64,000 bases of DNA from Bog-473 sp963783965 (GTDB taxonomy: Bacteria > Actinomycetota > Acidimicrobiia > Acidimicrobiales > RAAP-2), in assembly GCA_963783965.1 (NCBI GenBank), contig CAWAPQ010000014.1:186001-250000 (forward strand), written 5' to 3'. The translations under genes were made by a program, and so were the position numbers. A model generated the notes under the pieces. It had not been told where the DNA came from. It made no database searches and saw only the letters and a program-made list of their open reading frames with translations. Below are positions 33,669-41,109 of the stretch, piece after piece. How positions within the stretch are numbered: the first letter of the stretch is position 1; the number at the start of each line of letters is the position of its first letter.

Positions 33669-34666
33669 CAGTCCAAGCCGCCCTGCCGTACCGCCAGCGC
33701 ACCGCCCACCGCACCGGCGCGCTCGCCGAACGCCGCCGGCGCGATCACGACACGGGGGCGCCGGTCGCCACCCTCCACCAGCTCGGCGAAGGTGACCCGG
33801 GCGGACTCCATCAGGAGGTCGCCCGCCTGCACCACGCCACCGCCGAGCACGAAGCACTGGGGGTCGAGCACGGCGGCCAGGTTGGCCAGGCCGAAGCCGA
33901 TCCACCAGCCGACCTCACGGATGACCTGCTGGGCCGCCGGGTCTCCCGCCGCCGCGGCTGCGGAGACGTCCTCGCCCCGGACGCTCTCGGCGTCGCCGCC
34001 GGCGAGGCGGACCACCTCGCCCAGCCGCCCGGACAGGGCGGCCTCCCGGGCCAGGACGCCGAGCCCGGCGCCCGAGGCGAAGCGCTCCCAACAGCCGCGC
34101 CGGCCACAGGGGCAGGGCGGGCCGGCCGGGTCCACCACCATGTGGCCGATTTCCCCGGCGAAGCCCGCCGACCCGACCTGGACGCGACCATGCAGCACGA
34201 TGCCGCCGCCGATGCCTGTGCCCAGGGTGACCATCACGACGTCGTCGAACCCGCGGGCGGCGCCCAGGCGGTGCTCGGCCAGGACGGCGAAATTGGCATC
34301 GTTCTCAATGAGGACGGTCCGCCCCGGCAGCTGATCGCCGATGAGCACGGTCCAGTCGACCCCGTGGGCCTGCGGGAGGTTGGGCGAGAAACGGAGCCGG
34401 CCCTGGCGGTCGACCATGCCCGGCGCCCCGACGCCCACGGGAATCGGCATCGCGGCCGCCAGCTGCCGGTCCAGGTCGGCCACCACCTGGGCCACCGCCT
34501 CGGCCACGTGGCTGCCCACAACGGCGCGCGTCCCGGTCGGGGTGGCCACCCGCGCCTCGGCGACGATCCCGCCCGTGGGCCCCACGGCGACGCCGAGGAC
34601 CTTGGTGCCGCCGATATCGATGCCGTAGGTGACGTCGGCGGCCGGCAGGCCCCCGTCGGGAGTCAC
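33668..34666 (-). CDS. ROK family sugar kinase (glucokinase-like)
   Basis: 332 aa from GTG 34666, overlapping the SRPBCC stop. N-terminal phosphate motif YGIDIGGTKVLGVAV, active-site ENDANFAVLAEHRLGAARG with catalytic Asp, TLGTGIGGGIVLHG, EIGHMVVDPAGPPCPCGRRGCWE with the ROK zinc cysteines. No DNA-binding domain, so it is an enzyme, most likely ATP-glucokinase. A ROK glucokinase next to an SRPBCC protein and a PimB-like glycosyltransferase recurs in actinobacteria such as Streptomyces, which supports the call. Cytosolic. Confidence 0.88.
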   Translation of the reverse strand: MTPDGGLPAADVTYGIDIGGTKVLGVAVGPTGGIVAEARVATPTGTRAVVGSHVAEAVAQVVADLDRQLAAAMPIPVGVGAPGMVDRQGRLRFSPNLPQAHGVDWTVLIGDQLPGRTVLIENDANFAVLAEHRLGAARGFDDVVMVTLGTGIGGGIVLHGRVQVGSAGFAGEIGHMVVDPAGPPCPCGRRGCWERFASGAGLGVLAREAALSGRLGEVVRLAGGDAESVRGEDVSAAAAAGDPAAQQVIREVGWWIGFGLANLAAVLDPQCFVLGGGVVQAGDLLMESARVTFAELVEGGDRRPRVVIAPAAFGERAGAVGGALAVRQGGLD

Positions 34667-35106
34667 GAGGTCGACTCGACCCGCGCCTTCAGCTCTCGCA
34701 TGGCGGTGGCCATGATGCGGCTCGTGGCCCGCATCTTGATGAAGCCTGGGATGGGGACCCGCAATTCGGCCTCGAGGTGGTACGTCACGTCGGTGCCGCC
34801 GGCCTCACCGGGGTCGAAGATGTAGGTGCCGTCCAGCTTGGTCGTGATGTCGCCCTGGGTCAGCTTCCAGGCCAGGACGTGCGGCGCCTCGGAATAGTCG
34901 TAGGCGAGGGTGTAGCTGGTGCTGCGCCCGAAGGCGGCGGCGCGGAAGGTGACCAGCAGTGGACGGCCCTGGTCGTCCCGCTCCTTGATCTCGACCTCTT
35001 TGATATCGGCGGCCCACTCCGGGTAGCGCTCGAGATCGGCCGCGACGGCAAAACAGCGCTCGGGCGGCGCTGCTACCGAGATCTTCTCTGTGGCTTGGTC
35101 GGCCAC
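34663..35106 (-). CDS. SRPBCC (START-like, polyketide cyclase/dehydrase family) protein
   Basis: 147 aa from GTG 35106. One helix-grip domain: KISVAAPPERCFAVAADLERYPEWAADIKEVEI, TSYTLAYDYSEAPHVLAWKL, then FDPGEAGGTDVTYHLEAEL and a long C-terminal helix. Such proteins bind hydrophobic ligands; this group is common next to PimB-like glycosyltransferases and ROK kinases, with unknown function. It lies 43 bp after the PimB-like gene and overlaps the ROK gene by 4 bp, making an operon likely. Confidence 0.85.
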   Translation of the reverse strand: MADQATEKISVAAPPERCFAVAADLERYPEWAADIKEVEIKERDDQGRPLLVTFRAAAFGRSTSYTLAYDYSEAPHVLAWKLTQGDITTKLDGTYIFDPGEAGGTDVTYHLEAELRVPIPGFIKMRATSRIMATAMRELKARVESTS

Positions 35107-35149
35107 GTCGGTGCTTCCTTCCTGTCGGTGCTGCCACCACGGCGGTGCG

Positions 35150-36295
35150 TCAGATTGTCACTCCAGCAAGCGCGTCGGCCAGCCTAGAAGCGAGAACGTC
35201 GTTGTCGAAGTTTTCCTGCACCCTAGATCGGGCGGCCCGGCCCATTCTCCGCCGGCGGTTGGGGTCGGCGAGAAGGCCCCGCAGGGCCTCGGCCACCGCC
35301 CCGGGGTCGGCGGGATCGGCCACCACCAGGCCCGTCTCGCCGTGGAGCACGGCCTCCGATGCCCCGCCGCTGTCCCCGGCCACCTGGGGCACCCCAGCCG
35401 CAGCCGCCTCCAGGAACACGATGCCGAAGCCCTCCTGCTCCAGACCCAGCCAGCGGTTGCGGCAGGCCATGACGAAGATGTCGGCCGCGCCGAGGAGGGC
35501 GGCGCGGTCCTCCTGGCTCACCCGTCCCAGCACCCGCACCGTCACGGGACTCTGCTCGGCCAGGCGTCGCAGGTGGTCCAACTCCCGTCCGTCGCCGGCG
35601 ATGGCCACAGCCAGGTCCGGGTAGGACGGAGCCAGGCGGTTGGCCGCCTCAATGAGGACGTCCATGCCCTTGCGCGGCACCAGGCGGCTCACGCTGCACA
35701 GCAGCGGGCCGGTCGCCGGCAGCCCGAGCCCGGCCCGCGCGGCGCGGCGCTCGGCCGGCTTGAGGGGGACGATGGCGCCGGCATCGACCCCCGGTGGGAT
35801 TTCGACCAGCTTCGCCGTGAGGTCCGGCACCGCGTGGCGGGCCTCGGCAGCCGGGTAGCGACCGGCCGACACGACGAGCTCCGCCCCGCGGAGCACCCGC
35901 GCCAACGCGGCACGCGAGCCGGGCAGCCGGCCCGGCACCGTGACCTCGGCCCCGTGGAGGATGACGCCGTAGGGGATGTCGAGGTGGGGCCCGAGCAGTC
36001 CGAGCGGGAGGGCGGGGTCGAGCAGGACCAAGTCGATCCCGTGCTCATGCACCGAAGCGTTCACGGCGGCCAACGCTGCAGGCGTAGGGAAGAAGAGGAT
36101 CGTGCCGGGCACACGCTCGATGCGGATGCCCCGCGCCGCCTGCGCCGCGTCGAAGGCGGCGGCACCGACGTCGGAGGACGCCGTGAGGACCACGTACGAG
36201 GACGGGTCGAGCCGGCTCCACAGGTCCCACAGGTAGTTCTGGATGCCGCCGACCTTGGGCGGGAAGTCGTTGGTGACGAGCAGGTGGCGCTTCAT
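35150..36295 (-). CDS. pimB: GT4 mannosyltransferase, PimB-like
   Basis: 381 aa GT-B glycosyltransferase. N-terminal LLVTNDFPPKVGGIQNYLWDLW, typical of PimB (GDP-mannose-dependent phosphatidylinositol-monomannoside alpha-1,6-mannosyltransferase). The GT4 donor site is intact: SVSRLVPRKGMDVLIEAA, AGDGRELDHLRRL, GLEQEGFGIVFLEAAAAG with EX7E, and GGASEAVLHGETGLVV. It acts at the cytosolic membrane face in PIM/lipomannan synthesis. First gene of the run with SRPBCC, ROK and LLM. An alternative acceptor cannot be excluded. Confidence 0.82.
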   Translation of the reverse strand: MKRHLLVTNDFPPKVGGIQNYLWDLWSRLDPSSYVVLTASSDVGAAAFDAAQAARGIRIERVPGTILFFPTPAALAAVNASVHEHGIDLVLLDPALPLGLLGPHLDIPYGVILHGAEVTVPGRLPGSRAALARVLRGAELVVSAGRYPAAEARHAVPDLTAKLVEIPPGVDAGAIVPLKPAERRAARAGLGLPATGPLLCSVSRLVPRKGMDVLIEAANRLAPSYPDLAVAIAGDGRELDHLRRLAEQSPVTVRVLGRVSQEDRAALLGAADIFVMACRNRWLGLEQEGFGIVFLEAAAAGVPQVAGDSGGASEAVLHGETGLVVADPADPGAVAEALRGLLADPNRRRRMGRAARSRVQENFDNDVLASRLADALAGVTI

Positions 36296-36343
36296 CGCGC
36301 GCCGCCGGTGCGACGGCGAGCCCGGAGCGGCGCGGGATGGGAC

Positions 36344-36640
36344 TCAGCCGGCCTGCGTGCTGAAGCGCAACGTCGGAACCAGCCCGGCGCGCTCGAGCAT
36401 GCGCATGGCGCGCGCCTCGTCGGCGTCGATGACCACCGCGTCTTCGGGCTCACGGTCGAGGAGGAAGCTGACGACGCAGTCGTCGCAGGCGTCGGTGTTG
36501 CGCAGGGCACAGCAGTCGCAGTCGATGGTGAGTTCGCCCGCCGACTCCGTATCGGTCGACCCGTCGGCTGTCGGCCCGAACAGCGTGGCGTTGCCGTGGA
36601 GCCCGGTGATGTTCGAAACGGTGACCCTGGAAGTCGACAT
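36344..36640 (-). CDS. Small Cys-rich conserved-type protein of unknown function
   Basis: 98 aa from ATG 36640, GAGAGGG ribosome binding site upstream. I do not recognise a named family. The middle carries five cysteines in CDCCALRNTDACDDC, spacing C-x-C-C-x8-C-x2-C by sight, which could bind zinc or an Fe-S cluster. The N-terminus has a short beta-rich stretch and the C-terminus an AxRMLERAGLVP helix. It lies between the PimB-like gene and a thioredoxin-fold gene on the same strand. Redox or metal-binding role is inference. Confidence 0.6.
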   Translation of the reverse strand: MSTSRVTVSNITGLHGNATLFGPTADGSTDTESAGELTIDCDCCALRNTDACDDCVVSFLLDREPEDAVVIDADEARAMRMLERAGLVPTLRFSTQAG

Positions 36641-36699
36641 GGCGATGACCCTCTCTGTTGGGGCCAAGCATGGCGAAGGGGTGTGACAGCGGGCACCGG

Positions 36700-37188
36700 T
36701 TACTCGCCGGAGCGGAGTGCTTGCCGGGCGGTGTCGAGTGTCTGCTCCACGCCCCAGGCGACGCTCTCGGTGCGCACGCCGTCGGCGGCGGCAAGGGCGA
36801 GGAACGGCGGGCCTCCGACCCGGTAGTCCCGGTAGGCCCGGGTGCTCATGACAAGGTCGATGCCTTCCGTGAGCGGGGCATCGCCGGCCAGAGCCGTGAT
36901 CTCCTCGGGGCTCTCCTCCCCCGGGCTCCGCGTCACCACGACAAGGCGGGCGCCTCCGGCCAGACCGGCATGCAGGTCGTGCAGGCCCTCCCACAGGTCC
37001 CGGCAGCCGAGGCAGGCCGCCGAGAGGAACAGGAGCAGAACCGGCGCGGCGGCCTCCACCACGGCAATCCGGCACTCGGAGCCGTCGGGAGTGACGCCCA
37101 CGACGTCGTGGGTCGTCGTGGTGGGGTGGCCGGTGTAGGTGGGGATGGGGCGGAGCCGGCGCAGGATCTCGGCCGGCGGCTCGGTCAC
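36700..37188 (-). CDS. Thioredoxin-fold (redoxin) protein
   Basis: 162 aa from GTG 37188, overlapping the zinc-ribbon gene stop (GTGA). Active-site CLGC (Cys59, Cys62) follows VLLLFLSAA, as in TlpA/redoxin proteins; GGPPFLAL near residue 125 gives the cis-Pro loop. No signal peptide or membrane helix is clear, so it is probably cytosolic. It may reduce disulfides or a peroxide. Coupled translation with the zinc-ribbon protein suggests joint function. Confidence 0.75.
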   Translation of the reverse strand: MTEPPAEILRRLRPIPTYTGHPTTTTHDVVGVTPDGSECRIAVVEAAAPVLLLFLSAACLGCRDLWEGLHDLHAGLAGGARLVVVTRSPGEESPEEITALAGDAPLTEGIDLVMSTRAYRDYRVGGPPFLALAAADGVRTESVAWGVEQTLDTARQALRSGE

Positions 37189-37430
37189 GAAGCCTTCGAC
37201 GGTGTGCCGGGCTCCTCGAGCTCGTCGCCGGTCAACTCGACCACGCTGCGCCCGTGGCCGCACCAGCGGCACACGACCTCGTCCACGTTGCGGGCGAGCA
37301 CCTCCTCGTCCTCGACGACGAGGTCGCCGCCCACGCTGTAGTGGTGGAAGGCCTTGGTCTTCTGCGAGACCGTGACGTCGAAGCGGGTGAGGTTGCCGCA
37401 GCCGTCACAGCGGTATCGAGGGGCGCTCAC
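37185..37430 (-). CDS. Small zinc-ribbon protein
   Basis: 81 aa from GTG 37430. Two CxxC pairs (CDGC near residue 8; CRWC near residue 54) suggest a zinc ribbon. The start is decided by a TAnnnT box: TACCGT (37443-37438 on the minus strand) lies 7 nt before this GTG and overlaps the earlier GTG at 37439, so the shorter form is favoured and the mRNA is probably leaderless. Function unknown. Confidence 0.7.
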   Translation of the reverse strand: MSAPRYRCDGCGNLTRFDVTVSQKTKAFHHYSVGGDLVVEDEEVLARNVDEVVCRWCGHGRSVVELTGDELEEPGTPSKAS

Positions 37431-37472
37431 GTGCCCCACGGTAGTCCGCGGCCTGGGGCAGGCCCTCCGGCT

Positions 37473-37733
37473 TCAGGCGCTGCCGACGACCTCGCCGACC
37501 TGTACGCCGGTGACCGTGACGCCTGCCATGCCGCCGCCGATCGGCGGTGCCGCGGTGCGGGCCTGCTCCTCGGTCTCGAAGACGGAGATGGAGGACCCGT
37601 GCGAGTCGTCGAGGCGGACCCAGTAGCCGGCCACGAATCCGGGCAGGGCCTTCACCGTCGGAACGAGCTCTTCCAGGCCTTTGACGGCGGCCTCCCCATC
37701 GGTGATCTCGACCGTGACGACGTGTGCGTGCAT
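37473..37733 (-). CDS. ABM/dimeric alpha-beta barrel-like small protein
   Basis: 86 aa with an AGAGGG ribosome binding site. The ferredoxin-like pattern MHAHVVTVEITDGEA, then LEELVPTVKALPGFVAGYW, SSISVFETEEQARTAA fits the antibiotic-biosynthesis-monooxygenase (ABM)/dimeric alpha-beta barrel fold. Such proteins may be monooxygenases, isomerases or heme-degrading, but most small stand-alone copies are uncharacterised. Confidence 0.7.
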   Translation of the reverse strand: MHAHVVTVEITDGEAAVKGLEELVPTVKALPGFVAGYWVRLDDSHGSSISVFETEEQARTAAPPIGGGMAGVTVTGVQVGEVVGSA

Positions 37734-37819
37734 GTGGCCCTCTTTTCGCTGGGTCCGCTCAGCCTCCCACGCCAGCGCCGCTGGTGCACAGGGGTTGAAC
37801 GCACCTGGCGGGTGCCCCG

Positions 37820-38653
37820 TCAGATGCGGTTGAGCAACTCGCTCTTCTTGGCCGCGAACTCCTCCTCGGAGAGGATGCCGCGGCGGCGCAGGTCGTCGAG
37901 CTCAATGAGCCGGTCCCGTATCTCGAACTGCTGGGTGCCCGGCGTGGCGTTGCCTGCCGACGCCGCGCCACCGCCGTCCGGGGTGACCGCCGCCGCGGGT
38001 GTGGAGGCGGCCCCACCGACACCGAAGGGGGGCGTGTCGTGCGCATCCTCGTAGCGCTCGGTGTCGTCGCGAGTGTCGTCGTGACGGGTGTCGTCGGCGT
38101 CCCGGTCGGCGTAGGGCGCACCGTAGCGATCCCGCGGTTGCATGTCCGACGGGATGGCCTCGCGGCGGCCCCCGCCCACGATCTCGTTGATCTGCGAGTT
38201 GATGACGCGCTGCACCACCGCCGGCTTGCGCATGTACTCGAGTGTCAGGGAGTCGTCCTCTCCCTGGACGTCAATGATCAGCGAGCCCGTACCGAGGACC
38301 CGCTCGATCAGCTCCTGGCGGATGTTGACCTCGGTGATCCGCTGCAGGCGCAGCTGGACGGTGTCGCGGCCGACGATGCCCTGGCGCACGAGGATGCGGG
38401 TCGAGGTGAGGGCCACCACGTAGGAGCGCCAGCGGACGTAGCGACCGAGCAGCCACAGGCCGGGGATCACGGCCAAAATGAGGATGGGCCAGTTCGTCCA
38501 GCTCGGGGCCTTCTGCCACAGGATCACCAGAACGATCAGTCCCGCCCACACGCCGATGGAGGTGAACAGCGGGCCGAAGAGGAAGATCCAGTGCGGGCGC
38601 AACTCGGCCAGCAGTTCCTCGTCCTCGTTGAGGAATTTCCGAGGCAGGGCCAT
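37820..38653 (-). CDS. Membrane protein with bacterial PH (DUF304) and SHOCT domains
   Basis: 277 aa from ATG 38653. Two transmembrane segments (~25-48, ~54-70), then a bPH2/DUF304 domain (YVVALTSTRILVRQGIVGRDTVQLRLQRITEV to about residue 140). A ~80-residue Asp/Arg/Ala-rich linker leads to a C-terminal SHOCT motif, LIELDDLRRRGILSEEEFAAKKSELL. Membrane-associated; role unknown. No Shine-Dalgarno; TACGCT lies 6 nt before the start. Divergent from the rhodanese gene, and both appear leaderless. Confidence 0.83.
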   Translation of the reverse strand: MALPRKFLNEDEELLAELRPHWIFLFGPLFTSIGVWAGLIVLVILWQKAPSWTNWPILILAVIPGLWLLGRYVRWRSYVVALTSTRILVRQGIVGRDTVQLRLQRITEVNIRQELIERVLGTGSLIIDVQGEDDSLTLEYMRKPAVVQRVINSQINEIVGGGRREAIPSDMQPRDRYGAPYADRDADDTRHDDTRDDTERYEDAHDTPPFGVGGAASTPAAAVTPDGGGAASAGNATPGTQQFEIRDRLIELDDLRRRGILSEEEFAAKKSELLNRI

Positions 38654-38720
38654 CGCCCCAGCGTACCGGCGCGCACCCGGCGCCCTGGGGCACGCTCCGC
38701 GCCGGACGTAGGGTTGCGCC

Positions 38721-39029
38721 ATGCCCTATGCCGAGGTGGAGCCCGACGAGGTCAAAGCGCGCATCGCCCGCGGCGAGGACGTCTTCCTCCTGGACGTGCG
38801 CGAGCCCGACGAGGTCGAGGCCTGGGCCTATCCCATCGGGATCAACATCCCGCTCGGGGAGCTCGGCCACCGCCTCGACGAGATCCCGCGGGACGTCACC
38901 GTTGTGGTGGCCTGCCACGTCGGGGGCCGCTCCGCCGCGGCGGCGCAGGCGCTCAGCGATGCCGGATGGACGGCCGAGAACCTCACCGGTGGCGCAGTCG
39001 CCTGGGCCGAGGGCGAGCCTGACGCCTAG
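38721..39029 (+). CDS. Rhodanese-like sulfurtransferase
   Basis: 102 aa, single rhodanese domain. Starts EVEPDEVKARIARGEDVFLLDVREPDE; the active-site loop is VVACHVGGRSAAAAQAL with catalytic Cys65. Transfers sulfur from thiosulfate or a persulfide in the cytosol. TAGGGT lies 6 nt before the ATG, and no ribosome binding site is seen, which suggests a leaderless message. Confidence 0.88.
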   Translation: MPYAEVEPDEVKARIARGEDVFLLDVREPDEVEAWAYPIGINIPLGELGHRLDEIPRDVTVVVACHVGGRSAAAAQALSDAGWTAENLTGGAVAWAEGEPDA

Positions 39030-39148
39030 ACCGGTCGAGGCGCGGGTTGATGGATCAGCCCGAACTGTGGCAAGCATCAACCGTTCCAGCGGCAATGATC
39101 AGCCGTGACCGATCCGACAAGCATCAGGCCTGGCACACACCGGTTTCG

Positions 39149-39221
39149 TAGGGCTGGTGGGGATCGAACCCACGACCCAGGGATTATGAGTCCCCTGCTC
39201 TGACCACTGAGCTACAGCCCC
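39149..39221 (-). tRNA. tRNA with CAU anticodon (elongator Met or Ile2)
   Basis: Minus strand. Seven-base acceptor stem GGGGCTG/CAGCCCT (one G-U pair), D arm AGCTCAGTGGTCAGAGC, anticodon stem-loop GGGGA-CTCATAA-TCCCT giving anticodon CAU, and T arm GTGGGTTCGATCCCCAC. Discriminator A; CCA is not encoded. CAU serves initiator/elongator Met or, with lysidine, Ile2; the stem does not allow a sure choice here, but the first pair G-U and AGCUCAGU D arm rule out a standard initiator. Confidence 0.88.
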
Positions 39222-39311
39222 AAGGTGGGGTTCTAGCCCACCAGGGGTGGAAGCGGCGACATTTCACACGGCGGCAACCACGGTGGCGAACCAGCCCGGC
39301 AACATGCCTTG

Positions 39312-41087
39312 ATGGATCGGGAGGACGCCGAGGGCATGCAGGGTCACGTGATCGTGTGCGGGCTGCAGGGCGTGGGGCTGCGCGCCGTGGAGCAGTTCCA
39401 TCTGAGCGGCACCCGGGTCGTGGTGATCGACGACGACGCCGATCCCCGCCGTTGGCGGACCCTGCACGACTGGGGCGTGCCCCATGTCCGCCGGCACGCG
39501 CACCGTGGCGAGGGGTTCGAGGAGGCCGGGCTGGCGCGGGCCGCCGCGGTGGTCTGTGTCGAAATCGACGAGATCCACACGCTGGAGACGGCACTGCGCA
39601 TCAAGGAGATCCGCCCTGAGCTGCCACTCGTCGTGCAGTTGGCCAACCCGTCGGTGGCACGGGCCCTCGAGCGGGTGTCGGGCCCCGGCAGCGTGCTGGA
39701 CGTGGCCTCGTTGGCGGCGCCCTCCTTCGTGGAGGCGTGTCTCCTCCGGCCCTCCCACGCCATTGAGTTGGCCGGGATCGACTTCGCGGTCGTCAAGCTG
39801 ACCGTCGAGGCGAAGGAGACCGCGCACGACACCTTCCGCGCCCACTTCGGGCATCTCGCCCCTGTGGCGATCATGCCCTTCGGTGACGCGCCGATGGAGA
39901 TGTGCCCGGGCCGCGACCACCCGCTGCACGGCGGGGACCGCGTCGCGGTCCTCGGCACCGTTGTCGAGTTGCAGAACAGGGGGATCTCCACCACCAGGCC
40001 GGCGCAGGGCCCGACGCGGACCGTGGGGTTCGCCCGCCGCATCCGGTTGCAGGTCGGCATTGCGCTCGAGGAGGGCAACCGCGCCCTGGCCGTCGTGACG
40101 GCGGCCCTCTTCGCCCTCATTGTGGCGGCGACGATCGTCTTGCACTTCACGTTCCGACCCGACGGCACCCACACCCAGCTCGGCTTCCTCGACTCCCTGT
40201 ACTTCACCGTGGAGACCGTGGCGACCGTCGGCTACGGGGACTACAGCTTCTCCCACCAGAGCCCGTGGCTCCTGGTCTGCGGGATCATCCTCATCCTGTT
40301 GGGGGTGGCCCTCGTGTCGACGGCCTTCGCGCTGTTCACCAACATTCTGGTGAGCCGGCGCATTGAGCGGTCACTCGGACGGCGTCAGGTGCCGGGGATG
40401 GTCGACCACGTGATCGTCATCGGCCTCGGCGCGGTCGGCATCAGTGTGGTCCGTCGCCTGGTGGCCGAGGGCGAATCCGTGGTCGTGATCGAGCGCGACG
40501 CCGACAACCGCTACCTGGCGCAGGCCCGGGCCCTCGGGGTCCCGGTCGTGATCGCCGATGCCACCCAGCAGCAGACGCACCGCATGGTCAACATCGACGA
40601 CGCCAAGGCGGTGGCGGTGCTGACGAGCGCCGACCTGACCAACATCGAGACCGGGCTCTCCGTGCGGGAGTCGCTCGGGGACCGCTGGGACGACGTCCCG
40701 GTGGTCCTGCGCGTCTTCGATCGCGAGCTGGCGCACATGATGGAACGGAGCTTCGGCTTCCAACACGTCCGCTCCACGTCGGCCCTCGCCGCGCCGTGGT
40801 TCGTCGGCGCCGCCCTCGGGCTCGACGTGCTCAGCACGTTCTACGTCGACCAACAGCCGTTCCTGGTGGCCGGCCTCACGGTGGCGCCCGACGGCGGCCT
40901 GCAGGGGCTCGCCATGCAGGATCTCTCGTCGCGCACGCGGGTCATCGCGCTCAGCCGCGCCGCCGACGGCGTGCTCGAACATCCACCCCGTCGAGGCACG
41001 GTCTTCGCCGGCGGCGACATCGCGTATCTGCTCGGCCCCTACGAGGAGCTCCTCCGGGTCCTGCAGCGCGATCAGACACCGGTCTGA
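39312..41087 (+). CDS. Potassium channel with N-terminal and C-terminal RCK (TrkA) domains
   Basis: 591 aa from ATG 39312. An N-terminal Rossmann RCK domain (VIVCGLQGVGLRAVEQFHLSG, residues ~13-225) precedes a two-helix pore: TM1 ~265-285, pore TVETVATVGYGDY with the potassium selectivity filter, TM2 ~325-350. A second TrkA-N domain (VIVIGLGAVGISVVRRLVAEG) and a TrkA-C-like tail follow. Two RCK domains on one 2TM subunit mirror the paired RCKs of BK-type channels, but here one is before the pore. No ribosome binding site is clear; ATG 39336 is an alternative start. Confidence 0.85.
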   Translation: MDREDAEGMQGHVIVCGLQGVGLRAVEQFHLSGTRVVVIDDDADPRRWRTLHDWGVPHVRRHAHRGEGFEEAGLARAAAVVCVEIDEIHTLETALRIKEIRPELPLVVQLANPSVARALERVSGPGSVLDVASLAAPSFVEACLLRPSHAIELAGIDFAVVKLTVEAKETAHDTFRAHFGHLAPVAIMPFGDAPMEMCPGRDHPLHGGDRVAVLGTVVELQNRGISTTRPAQGPTRTVGFARRIRLQVGIALEEGNRALAVVTAALFALIVAATIVLHFTFRPDGTHTQLGFLDSLYFTVETVATVGYGDYSFSHQSPWLLVCGIILILLGVALVSTAFALFTNILVSRRIERSLGRRQVPGMVDHVIVIGLGAVGISVVRRLVAEGESVVVIERDADNRYLAQARALGVPVVIADATQQQTHRMVNIDDAKAVAVLTSADLTNIETGLSVRESLGDRWDDVPVVLRVFDRELAHMMERSFGFQHVRSTSALAAPWFVGAALGLDVLSTFYVDQQPFLVAGLTVAPDGGLQGLAMQDLSSRTRVIALSRAADGVLEHPPRRGTVFAGGDIAYLLGPYEELLRVLQRDQTPV

Positions 41088-41109
41088 GGAGTCGGCATCA
41101 TGGTGCCCC

